A DNA stretch of 64,000 nt, taken from the NCBI GenBank assembly GCA_963931925.1, contig OZ007570.1, forward strand, positions 29,489,188 through 29,553,187. The letters are read 5' to 3'. The DNA comes from Onchidella celtica. Its lineage: Eukaryota; Mollusca; Gastropoda; Systellommatophora; Onchidiidae. The position numbers and the translations under genes were made by a program. A model generated the notes under the pieces. It made no database searches. It saw only the letters and a program-made list of their open reading frames with translations, and had not been told where the DNA came from. Every line of letters begins with the position of its first letter. Within the stretch, counting starts at the first letter, position 1. Shown in pieces: positions 23,603 through 38,600 of this stretch.

Positions 23603-26600
23603 CTGAAACAATAACCATCAGAGCTCAGAGATAGTCAACCAATTTAGATCCTTCAACATGTCATAACAATGGTCTATACTCAATCATTAATTCACTAAAT
23701 CACCACAGTAAATTTAACCTTACAGAAACACTTAACATTTATATTGTGCAACTGTGTATTGTTTCACACTAAATAATAATAGTGATTTCCTTTTATAAAA
23801 CAAAGACTTCCTTTACATCATCAACCTGTGCTTTGATAACACTGAGTTTAAGAGATGGATTGGCACATCTACAAAGAGAATTCATTCAAAAGAAAGCCAA
23901 TCTACATTGCAAGAATAAATACCCCAGCCACTCTAATGCAAGAAAAGCATGTAAAAAAAAAAAAAAAAAGCAGATTAAGCAAAAGCATTAAAGTTTCAAG
24001 TCCTATTGAGAAAGAAATGCTTCCAAAATTTTGAACCACAAAGAAAATCAAACATGGGAAAGAGGTATGCACAGGCAAAGGGAACAGAACCAGTTGGGAG
24101 CGTTAGAACCAATATTCCCTACAAATTTTTCTGGGCTAAATCTGATGCATCACAACACATTTATCTCTCTCACAGATCAGCAAAGCAGTCTGCCTTATGA
24201 CTTTTAGTACTGCCAAGATGCCATGGAAGATACCTATTGGTATATCTGCAAACCTCAGCACTTGAGTAAATTTTTTATGAATGAAAGGTAACACACATGC
24301 AAGTTTAACCACCAATTATACAAGGCAGTAACTTCTAGATGATCCTGAACTTCACATTTGTGCTCCCAAATCTCGTATCCACAGTTTAGAATGCTGTCTT
24401 ATCTACCAAGCTATGCTAAAGAACATAAGTATAGTGTCCCATTTCTGTATGACATCTTCGTCATCATGACAGTGGCGAAACAACTGTCTTAAACAGCAAG
24501 GGAGTGAGCCACCATAATCAAGACTTTTGATCGGAAATGGAGCTAAGTTCACAGGAAATTAGGATTAGCACAGTTCTGAAATTCCTTAAGTCCGAAGCAA
24601 AAAATGCAAATTTCAAACTATTTTGAACTTCCCAAACCATATAAATGCTTTAAAATGATTTTGCAAAAATTCAAAGTAAAAAAGGACAGACTACTGGTCC
24701 TGGTTTATCATATTTTTTTTAGCTCTTCAGCTTTGTGAATCCAGTTTCTCCTGTGAACTTGTCAAATCATTATAACTGTAACAGGTTGAGATAAATGTGA
24801 TGCATCAAACAGAGCCCAATGCCACTTACAAATTGTCTTCTCTTATTTAACTCTTCTTCTCTCCTCTGATTTAGTTTTTCCTCCTCTTTAAGCAGCTGTC
24901 TCTTTTGTTCTTCATAGTTCTGACGTTGTCTTTCTCTGGTTTCCTGTTGTCAGTACATAGCAAAGAGCTGAGTATGCATGCCATATCTGGACACCCAGTG
25001 TTGGGGACTAACACACTTGCTCTTGCATTAATCTCACTGCTTCCTTGTGCAACCTAATGTCATTTCTCTATATTCTTGAAATTTTGTTTCACGAGACGCT
25101 ATCCACAAACAATTTCAACAAAAACTAGCAAATCTGTGAACATTTCCAATTCAGGAGTGATTGTTTCAACACTCAGATGTTGACTGGGTGCTAAAAATAA
25201 TCACGGACATCTATTATATCGAGGGTGCCTGAGCAAACACTGTAACTTGAAAATTTTCGATTTTTGTTTTCTTGCTTTTTCTGTTTCGCAGATGATGTGA
25301 ATTCCATTATCGAATTAATTGACCTAATTATTGATGGGGATTTAAAGGTCGCAACAGACATCTGATACTTCCATGTCAAACTTTCAAATTGCTCTCCTGT
25401 AAAATGTACAAAACTGGTGATACAGTCTTTGCACAGGCACTCCTCGATATGATTTAAGAATTGCTGCATACAGCATTCTTATGCACAGGGATTTTGAAAT
25501 ATAACAAAAACAAAACCAGACAGTGACACATTCAGAGACCACACAGCACTCTAGATAAGTCATTTATCACATCTCAAAAATATCGGTTTTACTGTCATAA
25601 CTCAGAATTTGGTTGGGTTCATTTCACCAAGGACACCTGGACCTGAAACACTATCTCTGAAGTACTGAAATACTTTCTAGTTAAACATAGAAACATTTGC
25701 CGAGTGACCATACTTAAAAAGCAATAGTTTTGCTCTGAGTTATTTCAAGCTAACTTCATTTTTCTTAATTCATCTCGCTTGCCTCAGATAATTACTTTTT
25801 GAAAATTTCCGTTTTTGACCACCTGTTCAGGAGACAAATATTTTTTGTATTTTGTACACTTCTTTAATCCCATTTGGGAAATTTGCCATAGTGTCACTGC
25901 AGCCTGGTTGCGACTGGAGCACACACGTTGTCCCCACAGTGCAGCGCCAACTGGCGGCGGCGGTAAATTTTATTTCATTTTGCCCGGGCAGCAGCCTCTT
26001 CAGCCTGCTCTTTCGATTTCCAACTGCAAAGGTATCTTTAACGTGCGCAACATGCACAAGAGCCCTCCAAATTTTTCATCCTTATCTGAGAAGACTAGGT
26101 GCGCGATCCTACCTCCCACTGGACCAGGGACAGGAAAATTTGAGAAAAACCCCAAAATTCCATCATGCCTGCACCGACTGGGATTCGACCACAGCACCTT
26201 GCCTCTAGACTACCGTGTCCAGTAGAAATGCTTGTTTGGTCATATTTAAACAAAAGTGGAACTTTGCATGCAAAATATGAATTCTGCACAATCTCCCCAA
26301 ATAAAAAACGAACTTCAGAGATAATGTGTTAAGTCTTCCGAGTTCCTCCATTGTTAATGTAAAAACCTATTTGCACTATATATACTATAGAGTCTGATGC
26401 ATGTTCTCCAAATGTACCAAGAACATTTACATGAATGTGAAAAACCACAAATGGTCAATACCACAAGAGCAAATGGAAATAGAATATATTATATAATTAT
26501 GAGAAATAATCTCAAGTAGCGGCAAAATAAAGTAAAACTGTGAAAAAGCTGGTGATGCATGGCATAAATCAATGTGGTTGGTAACGAGAGGGTAGGATAG

Positions 26601-29600
26601 GAGATTATACATAAATATAAAAAATCAATGAATGCAGTAGCTACTCTACAGAGTACTTATTTCAACTACAATGTTAAGTACTATTGGCATAATGAAGAAA
26701 CTAAGATAAAATGTTTTTTGAGCTTTTGCTACAAAATTTGATCATAAGACTGAATGAAATTCTGCTAGGCATTTGTATATCAAGCAGCTGGACAGAAAAG
26801 TAAGGGAACTCTTTCATTAAGAATGACCTAAACAAAAAATCCAATACCATATGAGGCTAAGTAACTGTTACAATCAAGAATACATGAAAGGTCTGGTGGA
26901 CTTCTTAAAATGATAACCATCTAACTCAATGATGTAACTGACCTGACCGTCAGTATTAAATTACTGCCATGTCAAAACAGATGAAGTGTAACTTTAAAGT
27001 TTAATGCTAGACATGTTTTCAAGTAAGATATAAGAACTGTTATCTGAGGAACATTTTCCTGTTGTTTTATTCTTTCCTACAATCACCCACAAAAAACTCA
27101 AATGGACAAGGAGTAGGATTCATTTCTAAATGCCAGCTGCTCAGCAGTAAGACAAAAAAGCAAAGACAACTCAGAAATTGAATAAAAATACACCATTGCA
27201 AGAAAGCCTTACCCTCTGTATTCTCAATTGTTCTTGGTGTTCTTTAGTTCTTCTGTCCTGTTTCTTCTGCATTCTCTGCTTTTGTTCTTCCCGATCTTTT
27301 TCATACATTTCAAGTCTTCGTTCCAGCCTACAAGGACAAATAAAAATGTAAACGAAGTCAAATCTGCCTTTATTTACATCAATGGCCCATTTTGCTCAAA
27401 CACAAAGGGCCGTAATAATATAGGTGGCGCTCCACAAGTGGAGTTATACTTTCAAGCACTTTCGCTTTATCCGACTCGATGTTATCAATATGGCGAACGT
27501 TGCAAGAAGGATTTATTTAAATCTGTTTGGATTCTTGATCATGATTTGATCAACATTAGGTGCAGCTATGGTCTTTTCTTGCCTTATGATGCAAACTGCT
27601 GTATACACCGTGCATAGCTTTATTTTAAAAAATGTGTTTATCATGTAATTTTAGGTATCAGCCATTATCTCATTAAATGAGCTTATGGATCATATTCCCA
27701 TGCAAAGTGATTTCTTGATTGTAAAGTCGGAGTTGTAGCCCTATGTACTGAAACTGAAATACTTTTTCAAAAAAAATTCTTTTTTATGCTTGCAATTCCC
27801 CGATAACCTGTCGCCTTTCTATGTGCTCTAATCCTGATTGGCTGTGAAATAAATTATACTCCAGTGAACAGTGGGTGTGTTTTCTTAGTGTTTACTATAT
27901 GAAAACTTGTTTTATGTTGTGATTTGTATGATTGATCCGACTTAAACGTTAACCAATTACTTAAAGTGATAAACTGATATTGATATTAACGAAACATATT
28001 TACTGACAGAAGCAATACAAACAAATTAGGTGGGAAATCTGAAACCAGGCAGGGATTGAGATTAAAAGTAGGTACTGAAAACTGATTTTGGAAAGTCGCT
28101 GTATAGACACTTAAATTAAGTTTTCCAATTGAAAGAACTCACTTTACTGAGAATTTTGATACCAAATTTGTCTCTGTATCTCAATATTTGGCAAAGTTAG
28201 GATCATCTGAATTTTCATGAAACACCACCGGTGCGTTATCACTGCAAACATACCAAATTGTAAACACATTCTATTTAATACAGACAACAAGCCCAAATTT
28301 TTTCAAGGGTTTAAATTATTAATAAGTGGTTTTTTATTTGAATCAAAAATGCCTCCACATCAAATTTCACTTTTTGACAAGGAAGAAAAAAATGTCAAAA
28401 TTTATCAGTTTTCACTGTCATCATAAAAAAATCAACAGATTGACTTGCAGAAGTAAGAAGCACATCATTGTGTTGGTTATTCGAAGGCCTATCCACAGAA
28501 GGATAAACGAAATGGTTTTTCAAAATCAACAGCCATATTGAAGCTTAATTTAGGAGCAAAAAATGCGTACTTTCGCAAATTTTAAAACTCCATACAAACA
28601 TAAAATCGACATACACATACAACAAATGAATTTCCGTAGCCCAGGCAAAAATATACCAAAATAAAGGTTAGTTATTCAATGTAATCCAAATATCAGTAAA
28701 TTGTAATTTTGAGTCTGTGTGATCAGATCCATCTTGAAACGATATATGGGTGTTACTCAGCTCCCGCAGATTAGCGATTTTGGCCGTTAAAATGTCCGAT
28801 AGTGACTACTTTGGGCTCATAATATTAAAGTTATAACAGTAATTTCATGGAATTGAAAAATAACATTTGAAAGAGGTGTTATTTTCAATGGTATTTTTGG
28901 TATGTGGCATTTTAAGTTATTTTATTTTGGTGCTGAGCTACAGTGCCGATAACCACCGTGATTTTTGCAAAAGGGAACAATGCAATAATCTGGCATTTTG
29001 GAGAGAAAACTACAGTTTATTATGCGCAGCCGTCACTTCATGGAGCATCAGTATAGGGCAAATCAAGCGGTCACTTCCGGGATCGGCTGCTGTTTGTTTA
29101 CCTCCAGTTATTGCGCGCCCCCTATCGGATTAAGGGGAAATAATTTCAGCAAAATGAGCCATTGAAGGAAAAGTAATAGCAACTTTCTTTCAGATTGTAG
29201 TACAGCTCAAACAGATCTTTCAAACAGCTGCATAATCAATCCCTAACAAAGCTTTCAAGCAGACATGGGTAATTGTGCTATCCTCTCAAAAACTTAATGG
29301 AGGGAAGTTCTCTCAACTCTTCTAATTGATATTAAATACATAATTTAAACTTTTCACCTTCAAATGCAGATATTTCTTAAAGATATCTAAATCTCCTGAA
29401 CTTGTCATTCTCTTATTCTCTTTTTGCCGTTACAAAAAAAAAATAAAAAAATTGAGCTTGGATTCACCATGTCACAGATCTTGGTAAAAGAACATTGTTT
29501 TGTACACATTATCAGCCACATTATAAGGGACCCATTGAAACAGTATCGATGACTTACATCTGCAACCTGTCCTGTTCTCTTGTAGCATCAGCTCGTTGTT

Positions 29601-32600
29601 GTGAAAGTTCAAAATCTCGCATCCTGGCTCGAGATTTCTCCAAATCTTCTTTCAAAGTCTGAATTAATCTTTCTCTTGTCTGGGGATAATAAATGTCTTG
29701 ATGGTAAAAACCTTCAATTCTTCTTATCACAAATGCACAAAGATCTAAATAATTACTACCAAACTTAAATTCATGTTAATGACCAGACCAGGCAGCATAG
29801 ATATGGCCCTCGACATCACAAATAACATGTGAAGAGGTATTTGTTAAATTGCAGATTAATCTGTTTGACATTTCCTGACCTTCCATTAAAATAAAACATA
29901 CAGAGGGATTTCTAACTGCACCCCTCCAAACTCGACTGTGAGCTAACAAGTAAATTTGGGTACAATTTAAATTCCAGAGTGATACTCTCGGTTTTCACAT
30001 GCTTTTTCTTTTGAATATGGTGGTATTTAACAAATAACTTTTTATGAGCAGGAAGTAGGTGGGGCACTTACAAATAACCTCTCTGCAAGTTCATCATCAT
30101 CATCATATTCATAGTCTCCTTTCTCAGCTATTTCTTTGACACGCCGCTGGAATTCATGTTCCATCTTCAGTTTGCGTAGACGATCTTGGTCCTGTACATC
30201 ACAGAATCAGAGGATATGATGTTACCATTTTAAACATGCGAAAAACAATATAACAACTCCACTTCTTTTATAAAAAATAAATTCTTAAACATCTTTTCTT
30301 AATCTATGAGTGATATTGTACCAAAGAACCTTAACCCTCTTAGCATGTCACATCCGATATATCGGATGTGGATAAGGTAGTGACAAATACGTGAGATCCG
30401 ACATATTGGATGTCTTGTTTCGGGAATCTCTGTGCAACTTTTAAAACTACTGTTCATTTCAAGGGAAGCTACTCCCACAATCTTTCTGGGTGAAAGTGAT
30501 AAAGTGAACAGAGTTGTTCAAAGACGAGTTTTGTGATTTTTTGAGAATTTTTTCTGAGGCTAGATCTAGATCTAGTGACTGTTGGGAACTGCAGGAAGAG
30601 GTCTTGCAACGTGTGTAACATGTGAAAGAGGCCGCCATAGGATTTGCGTGACAAAACACACGTGTAAAAAGGCCAGGACTGCATAAAAATGTGAGTTACT
30701 GCATGTCAAGTTTTTCCAAGTTGGTTTTCTTGCTTCAGTTGTGGACTTTTTGTTGACAATTATGTTTTGAATATGCAAATGAGCTAATTTACATAATTCA
30801 TATTAAATGTTCCACTGTTTCAAATTCATATTCTCATTCTCTGTTCTCTTCCCATCAAAAAACTATAAATAGTAATGGGATCTGATAATTTCTTCCTTGT
30901 GAAAAGTGTGATTTTCTGTGACTAGTTACTTTCTTTTCCCTGTCTCTACAAAAGCCTTGCATATTCTTGGGAACAAAATGCTTTAAAAGACCACATGCTA
31001 TGTGGGTTAAAGGCACAACATAAAACATAATAATATACCTGTATCTCATACTGTCAGTTGAGACTTCTCATTAATGCTACACAACTACCATAACCTTTTG
31101 TCACCAATATTCTAATGACAAACAAGTACCATCTGGATGTTCACACAAATAATCCTGCATGAGTAGATTTTGTTTCAAATAAAAATATAAAAATTGGACC
31201 TCAACAAGAAAAAACTGAGGGAATCCCATATGCATCAGCTCAAAAGACATGGGCTGGTTAATGTAAAAAACTGGGAGAAAGAAGGGAGAGGAAAAAAAAA
31301 AATGAAATTTGCATAACCCATAAGAAAAAAAAAGAAGAAAAAAATAGTGGATGCTTTTATAGTGTTATAAAGTACCGGTGGACTCAGATAAGATCTTGAT
31401 TCCAATTCAGCAATTTCCTGCTCTCTTGCCCTGAACAACTCCTCTTGTTCTTCCTCCTCTGCCTTTTCCCGAGCATCTCTGTCCCAGGCTGATCTGTTGT
31501 TGGCCTCTCCACGGTTCTGAGGTTTGGGTTTGGAGGCTGGTACAGTTGGCTTCACCTGTAACATGGAATCACAAATTACACATGTATAAATCTCATCCAC
31601 TGTGTGGTAACGGATGATAAAATAGTAACGAACAGCAACAACAAAAAGGTCATCAGCTGTTACAAATTCTATGACGTTTGAGACGTGTGAAGGAAACAGG
31701 CATATATTTCTACAATTTTCTCCCACCAGTCATCAGATAACCATTCAAATTTTCCTTTCATTATCTGACGTTAAAGAACAAAATAACATTAACAAAAACT
31801 GCCATGTCCATCCCAACAAAGTTGTGGTTCCAACACCAAACCTCCATTTCACAGACATGACATTTCTCACCCCAATAGTCAGTGACATGATGAGCTGATA
31901 GGCAAGCACTACTACATTAGAAATAAATCAAGAAGCTCCAAATTTTGTTTTCATCCCTACATTAGAAAAGAGTGTGATTTCCTTCCTCACCTGAAACCCA
32001 TGTGCTTTCAAGGCTGGATTATCATAAGACTCGTACTCCGAAGGTGGCTGTGGTACTGGTGGAGCCTGAGAGCCTGGTCCTGATGCTGCTCTCACTTCAG
32101 ATGCAAAACTGATGTTCTGATAGTTGGGATGGGACATTGAATCATTTGGCCTGTAACTGTTGTCCTGAACTACCTGATATCCCATTGGAGTGGAGTCTCT
32201 GGCGTCTACGCCTGGTGGTAGCACACGGCTACCTTGATGCTGATGAGGCTGGAAGCGTTGTTGTTGGGGTTGCTGCTGTTGAGGTTGACTGCGTGGAGGC
32301 TGATAGGGCTGGTTTTGTGGAGGTGGAGGATGGTACTGCTGAGACTGTGGGGGTGGTTGATGTGGCGGATGCTGCTGCTGCTGTTGTGGCAGGTTATTTG
32401 GACTGTAACGTTGATCAGGCCTGCAGGAACACAAGACCATGTGAATGAAATGAATACAAACTTGTATAGTCTGATTTTGACAAGTTCATAATCAAATGCA
32501 CACAAAAGGAACATAAAATGAGAGTAAAATTTACTAGAATTTCCAGTCTAAAATTTTTTCCCCTTTCATCTGAAAATATTTATCTGGATCATAAAATGTT

Positions 32601-35600
32601 ATCACTTGCTTCTGACTCACAAAATATATAATGATCATATATGAACCTCATATGTAAAGCATGGACAATCCACTGATTTTGATGACTCCATTTGCTTTAG
32701 TGCTGGCCAAGATGACAAAACAGCTTTTTATCTCCCCAATAATACCGTCGCTATGCTGCAATTGCAAGACTCCCATTATTAACATTTTTGGCCAAAATCA
32801 CTTTTTTCATTCTTTGGGTCTGAAAATCAATGGCTCACCGTGTGTCAAAAGCTCATGGCTCAATTCCAATAAATACTGATATTGCAATAATCAAGTCCAT
32901 TGTCTTAAGAATTTACTGGTGGCAATAAGCCAAAGAAAATCAGTTTTTTGGCTTTCAATTTTTCACAATGTTAGTTACGGGAGCCTTGCAGCATAGCGAC
33001 GATATAATACAACAAAAGTTATTTCCATTCCATTTAAGTCCACCCTTGACATAATATTTTTCAGTTATTTCCCCTGCTCTAGACCTGGGAGCGACAATGA
33101 TACCCACAGTATCTTTGATCAAGACCTGGTTTCATTCATCAGTTACAACTAGGGTGAGATTCTTACTTTTGATGTGTTACTCAAAGAAACAAGGGAAAAT
33201 ACAACCCTTTTCAAATTTTGGGGGAAAATACAACTTCGTCAATTTTGGTTGCCATATTTTAACTTACCTGCGATCTGATAAGTACTGATTTGTGGCACTG
33301 ATGTGTTGCATCAGCTTTTGTTGTTCTTCAGCCAGTTTTTGCTCAATGAGGGCTTCATGAGAAGGTGGAGGAGGAAGGGGCGGTAAGTCCTCTTGATAAT
33401 CGTCCATCTGAGGAGCCATGGGTAGATCTGGTGGGGGTTCGTTGTGCATAGGTGGAGGTGGCAGGTCATGGGCATCTGAAGGATAACCATAGTGGTTGGC
33501 TGGCTCTGGGACACGCGGTGGTTCTTGCTGGGTGTAGTGCAAGTCTCTTCGTATAATTCTGTCCTGATCATTGTGAGGAGATGGAAGATTATTTGACATA
33601 CTAGTGTTGGGCTGGGTCACATTTCTAGGATCTGAAGCATGCCTCATATCTGGCACATCGCGTGGATCAGAGTCCATGTTTCCGTAGCCCACCATGGGAC
33701 TGTTTCTGGGATCAGGAGCATGTCTCATGTCATGAGCAAATCTGGGATCATTTCTGAAATCTGGCTGTGCCTGATTACGTCCTCCCTGTGGAGGCTGGTG
33801 TGGCTGTTGTGGAGGCAAGTTCCGTGCATCAAACTGCTGTGGGTAAGCTGGCTGCTGGACAACATGTGGATTGTTGGGCTGGCCAGCTTGTGGAGTAGGT
33901 GAAGGTCTGACTTCACCATAGAAATGGGGCTGGGTTTGTCGGTTGTCAACTCTCATTATGGGTATATCTGCGTGATGAACACGAGGTTGATTTTTCTTGG
34001 GAATAACTGCTGGTTTTGGTGCTGGCTTTGGTTTTATGTCACTTTCACTGGGTGGTCGCTGCAGCTGGTGGAAAGCTGGTGGTGGCTCATGCTGCAGTGG
34101 AGTTGTATTCTCATAGAAGTGTGGCTGCCTGTTATAAGCAGTATTATTGACTTTCTGAGGCATGTTTTCTTTCTGTGGCATGCTCTGCTGATTAAAGAGG
34201 CGTTCATGGGCAGTTGGTTTAGGTGGTGGGTTATGTGTTGGTTGTGGAGGTGGCTCCCTGTTCTGGGCACCAATATTGCTGTACGGAGGACTGTGTCCTC
34301 CATTAGTAGGTTTGTTGTATCCACCTCTGGGACCTTCATACTTATCTTGCCACTCCTTTAATTTGCTGCCTACGTCCTCAGATCTGGGTCTCGTTGCAAA
34401 TTCTTGGTTATCTCTATTGGTGTTGTGTGGATCATAATATGCTGACTGTGGCCTCATGTCCTTGTTGCTGTTGGATGAAGCTCTGGAAGAAACTGACGAT
34501 CTGTCAGATGTTCTCTGTGGCACAGCTGATTGCTGATAACCCTGTCCTGGGTATTGATTTGAAGGTTTACCTGGGCCAGGGATATTCTGTCGAGGGTCCA
34601 TGAAGTTATAGCCTTGTCTGCCCTGACCTTCTCCATTTGGAGAGTAGCTGGGCTGATTTTCATAATCATTGGGTCGAATGTCTTGTCTACGCCCTCCTGG
34701 TGAATACTGGCCATAACCAGGTGAAGACGGGTGTAGCATGCCAACTGACTGGGCAGGTTTCATATGTGAATGGACATCATTAGTTTCAACATGTAAATTG
34801 GATGTTGATTTGGAACGTGGATCATTGTCACGGCGATGGTTATAGGGATCTGGATGATTCTGTCTTGCATCAGGGAGATTGCTGGTTGAAGGAGCCCTCA
34901 TTTTGTCCTGATTGCCTGTGAAGTTAAAATAGGAGACATAAGATTTTTGTTTTTCTTTTCCACTTGCAATGCTTTTCCTTACAGAAGCATTACAAGTGAA
35001 AACTATGGCCTCTGCACAGATCTCTCAATAAACACATTACCTGTCATCATCAGTATTCTATTTCATATGACAAACATGCTGAACATGACCAAATCACTCA
35101 ATCAACATCACAACCACTGAAATGTTTGACAGCATAAGTCACATTACCACACTTGCATATAAGTAATGTCTTGATGCTCCTGAAAAAGACACTATCAACA
35201 ATTCTGAATTTTCTCAACATTTCACCATAGGTACCAGCATGAACTTTCAGCAGATCATATCATAATTAATGATTTTCACCATATCATAAAGGAAGTCCTA
35301 CTGATTTCTTAATGATAGCGTCACGGCAAAGCATTTTTTGCACCTGTTAACACACTGAAGAAACAAACGGATTTTGCTTAATTTCATGGAAACTTGTACA
35401 CTTTAGCTGCCCACACATGCACATAAATAACAACAGACATAGCCATTTGCAGATTTATCAACTTCATGAAGTCACACATGCCTACAATTAACATACAATT
35501 TCTGTACACTGATAATGTGCTTGTACAAAACTTACCATAGCCATTGACTGCCTTTGGATCCCTCCCATCATACGGTGGAGGTGGACCATCTTCACTAAAA

Positions 35601-38600
35601 CCCCTGTTGGCTGGGCCTTTGTTTTGGGGGGCTGAGGAGTAACAATGGAGAGATTTCTCTATAAATCTGTATGAATCTAGCTATCAAAGCAAACAAAGAC
35701 TGCTATTTGGTGTGAGGAAAATGAAAAGTAAATTTTATGACACAGCAACAAAAGTAAAATATAAATCTAAAGAAGGCAAGGCAAAAAAAAATTGCTTGCA
35801 AGTCTTACATATGATACCTCCCAACATAATAATTTCACAACCAGACTACTAACATGAGTAACATTCAAACTTTCTCTTCAAAAATACCTCTTTGGCTTGT
35901 GGGAGAAGGCTGGCTAAGTAAAGAACCTAAATTGTGGTAAAGGACAGCTCGTTTGGCCACCCTCAGTTTCACCACCTGGCCGGTCTTGGTCATCAGCTCT
36001 GCTGCTCTGTAGATGGTAAAAATTTTTGAGTTACCCACACTGTTTCATTCAAACTGCAGTTCTCAAATCAGCAATTACCATATCCAAATTACCATCAAAT
36101 GTCAAACACACATCCAGAATCCTTACAGCAGAGCAGATCTTGCTTTAGAATTCTGTGACTCTGTTGTCAACTTATAACAAATTACCACCTTCACAGTGAT
36201 TCATTTTGTTTCCTAAGTAACATCAAAAAGGCCATGCCAAAAAAAATAGCAAAGACTGAATAATATTCTGTGACGGTGTGCTCAATCACAAACCTTTCAA
36301 ATTTTCTATCACTCTGCAAAATGAAGGGCTTGAGAAACTTACTTGTCCTGCGAAAGACCAATCAGGGATTTGCCATCCACTTCTAAGAGCTGATCACCTG
36401 CTTGTAATCTACCATCCTGTGGTTCAAAAATGCAGTAATTAGTCCAGCAAATCACCTTGCTAGAGCATGACATTTACAACATTTCCAGTGCCTACAGTCT
36501 TCATTACAGAACACAGCTTTGTGAGTTGATACTTCATTTTGTATCCAGTGAAAATATACAGATCCTTCCATCGATTTTCCTTTAAAAGCATACTGCATTT
36601 CATAACATCATAACATACATGGGGGAAAAATCATCCTACCAAGCATTCAACTTACTTGGTTTGGTGACCAAATGAGGATATTTTAACTACATATTCTACG
36701 AACCAAAGCGTTCTATTCATTAAGACTGCTAAACTGTCAGGAGCTTCAGCTTTTAGTAAGTCACTAAAATATTATCTTTGACCATCCAATTACATGCTGT
36801 CAAAATTACTTACCAAAGCAGCAGCACCGCCTTCCACAACAGACTTGATGTAAATCCCTTGTTCTGGCTGGCCCTCACCCTACAAAACAAGCAAAACATT
36901 GTCTTTATTCCATGCACCATTGTCACTTTAATGTACCAGCAGTACCTCAGAAAAGCCATCATAAATTTTCAACATTTGCAACCAAGTCCACTACATTTCA
37001 AATATTTCCTTTCTTGATAAAGAAATAATACAGTTCAATCACATGATCAAGAACATTTATCTCCACATTGTCTGACAACAAAACATTGACCCTTTGTGTC
37101 ACAGAACAATAAAGCTGGATTATGTCACAGCTAATGTGAAATTAAGTGATGACTAAAATCATTTATCAAGATCAACTGCTACAAATACAACCTCACAATC
37201 AAGCAATACACATGCGACTGGGCTATCACTATAACCACTTCACTATTACTAATCTTAAGCATAACAAGATGCAAACACTTACAATGGCCGCAACAATACT
37301 GAGACCCATGCTGCCTTTGACTTTGTTGAAGGCAACAGTGAAAATCTCTGGAGTTGGAGGCAGGCCATGGCCAGGGCTACTTGGACTGTTCCCTTTCATC
37401 TGTTCAGATAAGAAATGCTAAATTTAGATCCACTGCCATTCACCATTCACAACTGGCTCAACATTTTATCTCAACCATTCATTCCAGCAAGAAAGCATGA
37501 GGTGACTGACTTTTCAAGAAACTCCTCTAGCTTGAAAATCAAAAACTCCAACTGCCCAATGAGTTCATTGCAATTTCTGGGAAAGGGGCAGAAGAACCAC
37601 ATGAAAATGGGCGTTCTTACAGATTTTCTTTTCATTCTGCGCTAAAACTTACAAAGAAAAACCTGGTTGCATTCAATACTAAACATTGGGTCCTCATATC
37701 CTGTCTTATATACTTGTCAAACTTAAGTATACAAGAAGAAAATGTGCACAAGGTTATCAACATTTCCCAATCTCCAACATCTGGAAGTCATATGTCATAA
37801 GAAATCATAATATCTAGCCACTTACATCAGGAAGGGGTCCGTCTCCAAAGTACACAGTCCAGCTTCCAGAAGCATTGTTGTTGACAATAAATCTACAGAT
37901 ACCTATTCAAATACATATCAAAATACAGATAAACGTGAACATAATATACATGCAAAAATGAAGAGAAGTTGTCATACATCCACCATCTTGTTTAAATTTT
38001 GCCAATATTAAAAAAAGAAAGATTCTTATATGTTTATCATACTTATGCATATTCAAGACCACATCACTTAATTATTACCATATATTTCTCTCTCACTTCT
38101 TTAACAATAGTATAGTTCATTGAATAAAACTTTTCTACCATCTGATGGAACCAATGGAAGTCCTCGTGATAAAGATTGAATAGCATAATAAAGTGACTGT
38201 CTCATATCAGAGGTTTGGATACTTTGAACCTTCAACCACATATTACAGAAATTCCTTCAGCCCCTTACCAACACTCTCCAGCTGTCTCACAAAATCTGGT
38301 AAGCCATTTGGAATGCCTCGGATGGTGTCGCAGGAATAGCCGTCTTCAGGTAACAAAAATGGTAAGTGTAAATCACTATCTTCCTCAAGCCGCACTTCTC
38401 TGCCATCAGTATGAGTCAGCTCATCAGCCATATTCTCTGCTATGGAAACTACCCGCTCCACAAAGGCTGGTGCCACTGGCGGTTCGTTGGGTTCTGGAAT
38501 GTAGCGAGTCAGGAGGGCACGCAGTTGCATAGAGTTGAGCTTGAAGCATGTAGAACTGATGTTGGTGATATCATCAGCAGTAGTCTTGGGAGCCTGGAGT

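Noticed and set aside
27420-29138. Possible 1.7-kb TIR element with ataggtggcgctc / gcgcgccccctat ends in an afadin intron
   Set aside because: The match is only about 11 of 13 bases, does not extend, and has no target duplication.
31235-31375. Open frame continuing past the coiled-coil exon into a T-rich tail
   Set aside because: The reading past 31376 runs through the donor gtactt into low-complexity intron; the next exon joins in phase.
32137-34361. Plus-strand open frames opposite the Pro/Gln-rich afadin exons
   Set aside because: They are shadows of the minus-strand coding exons, created by compositional bias.
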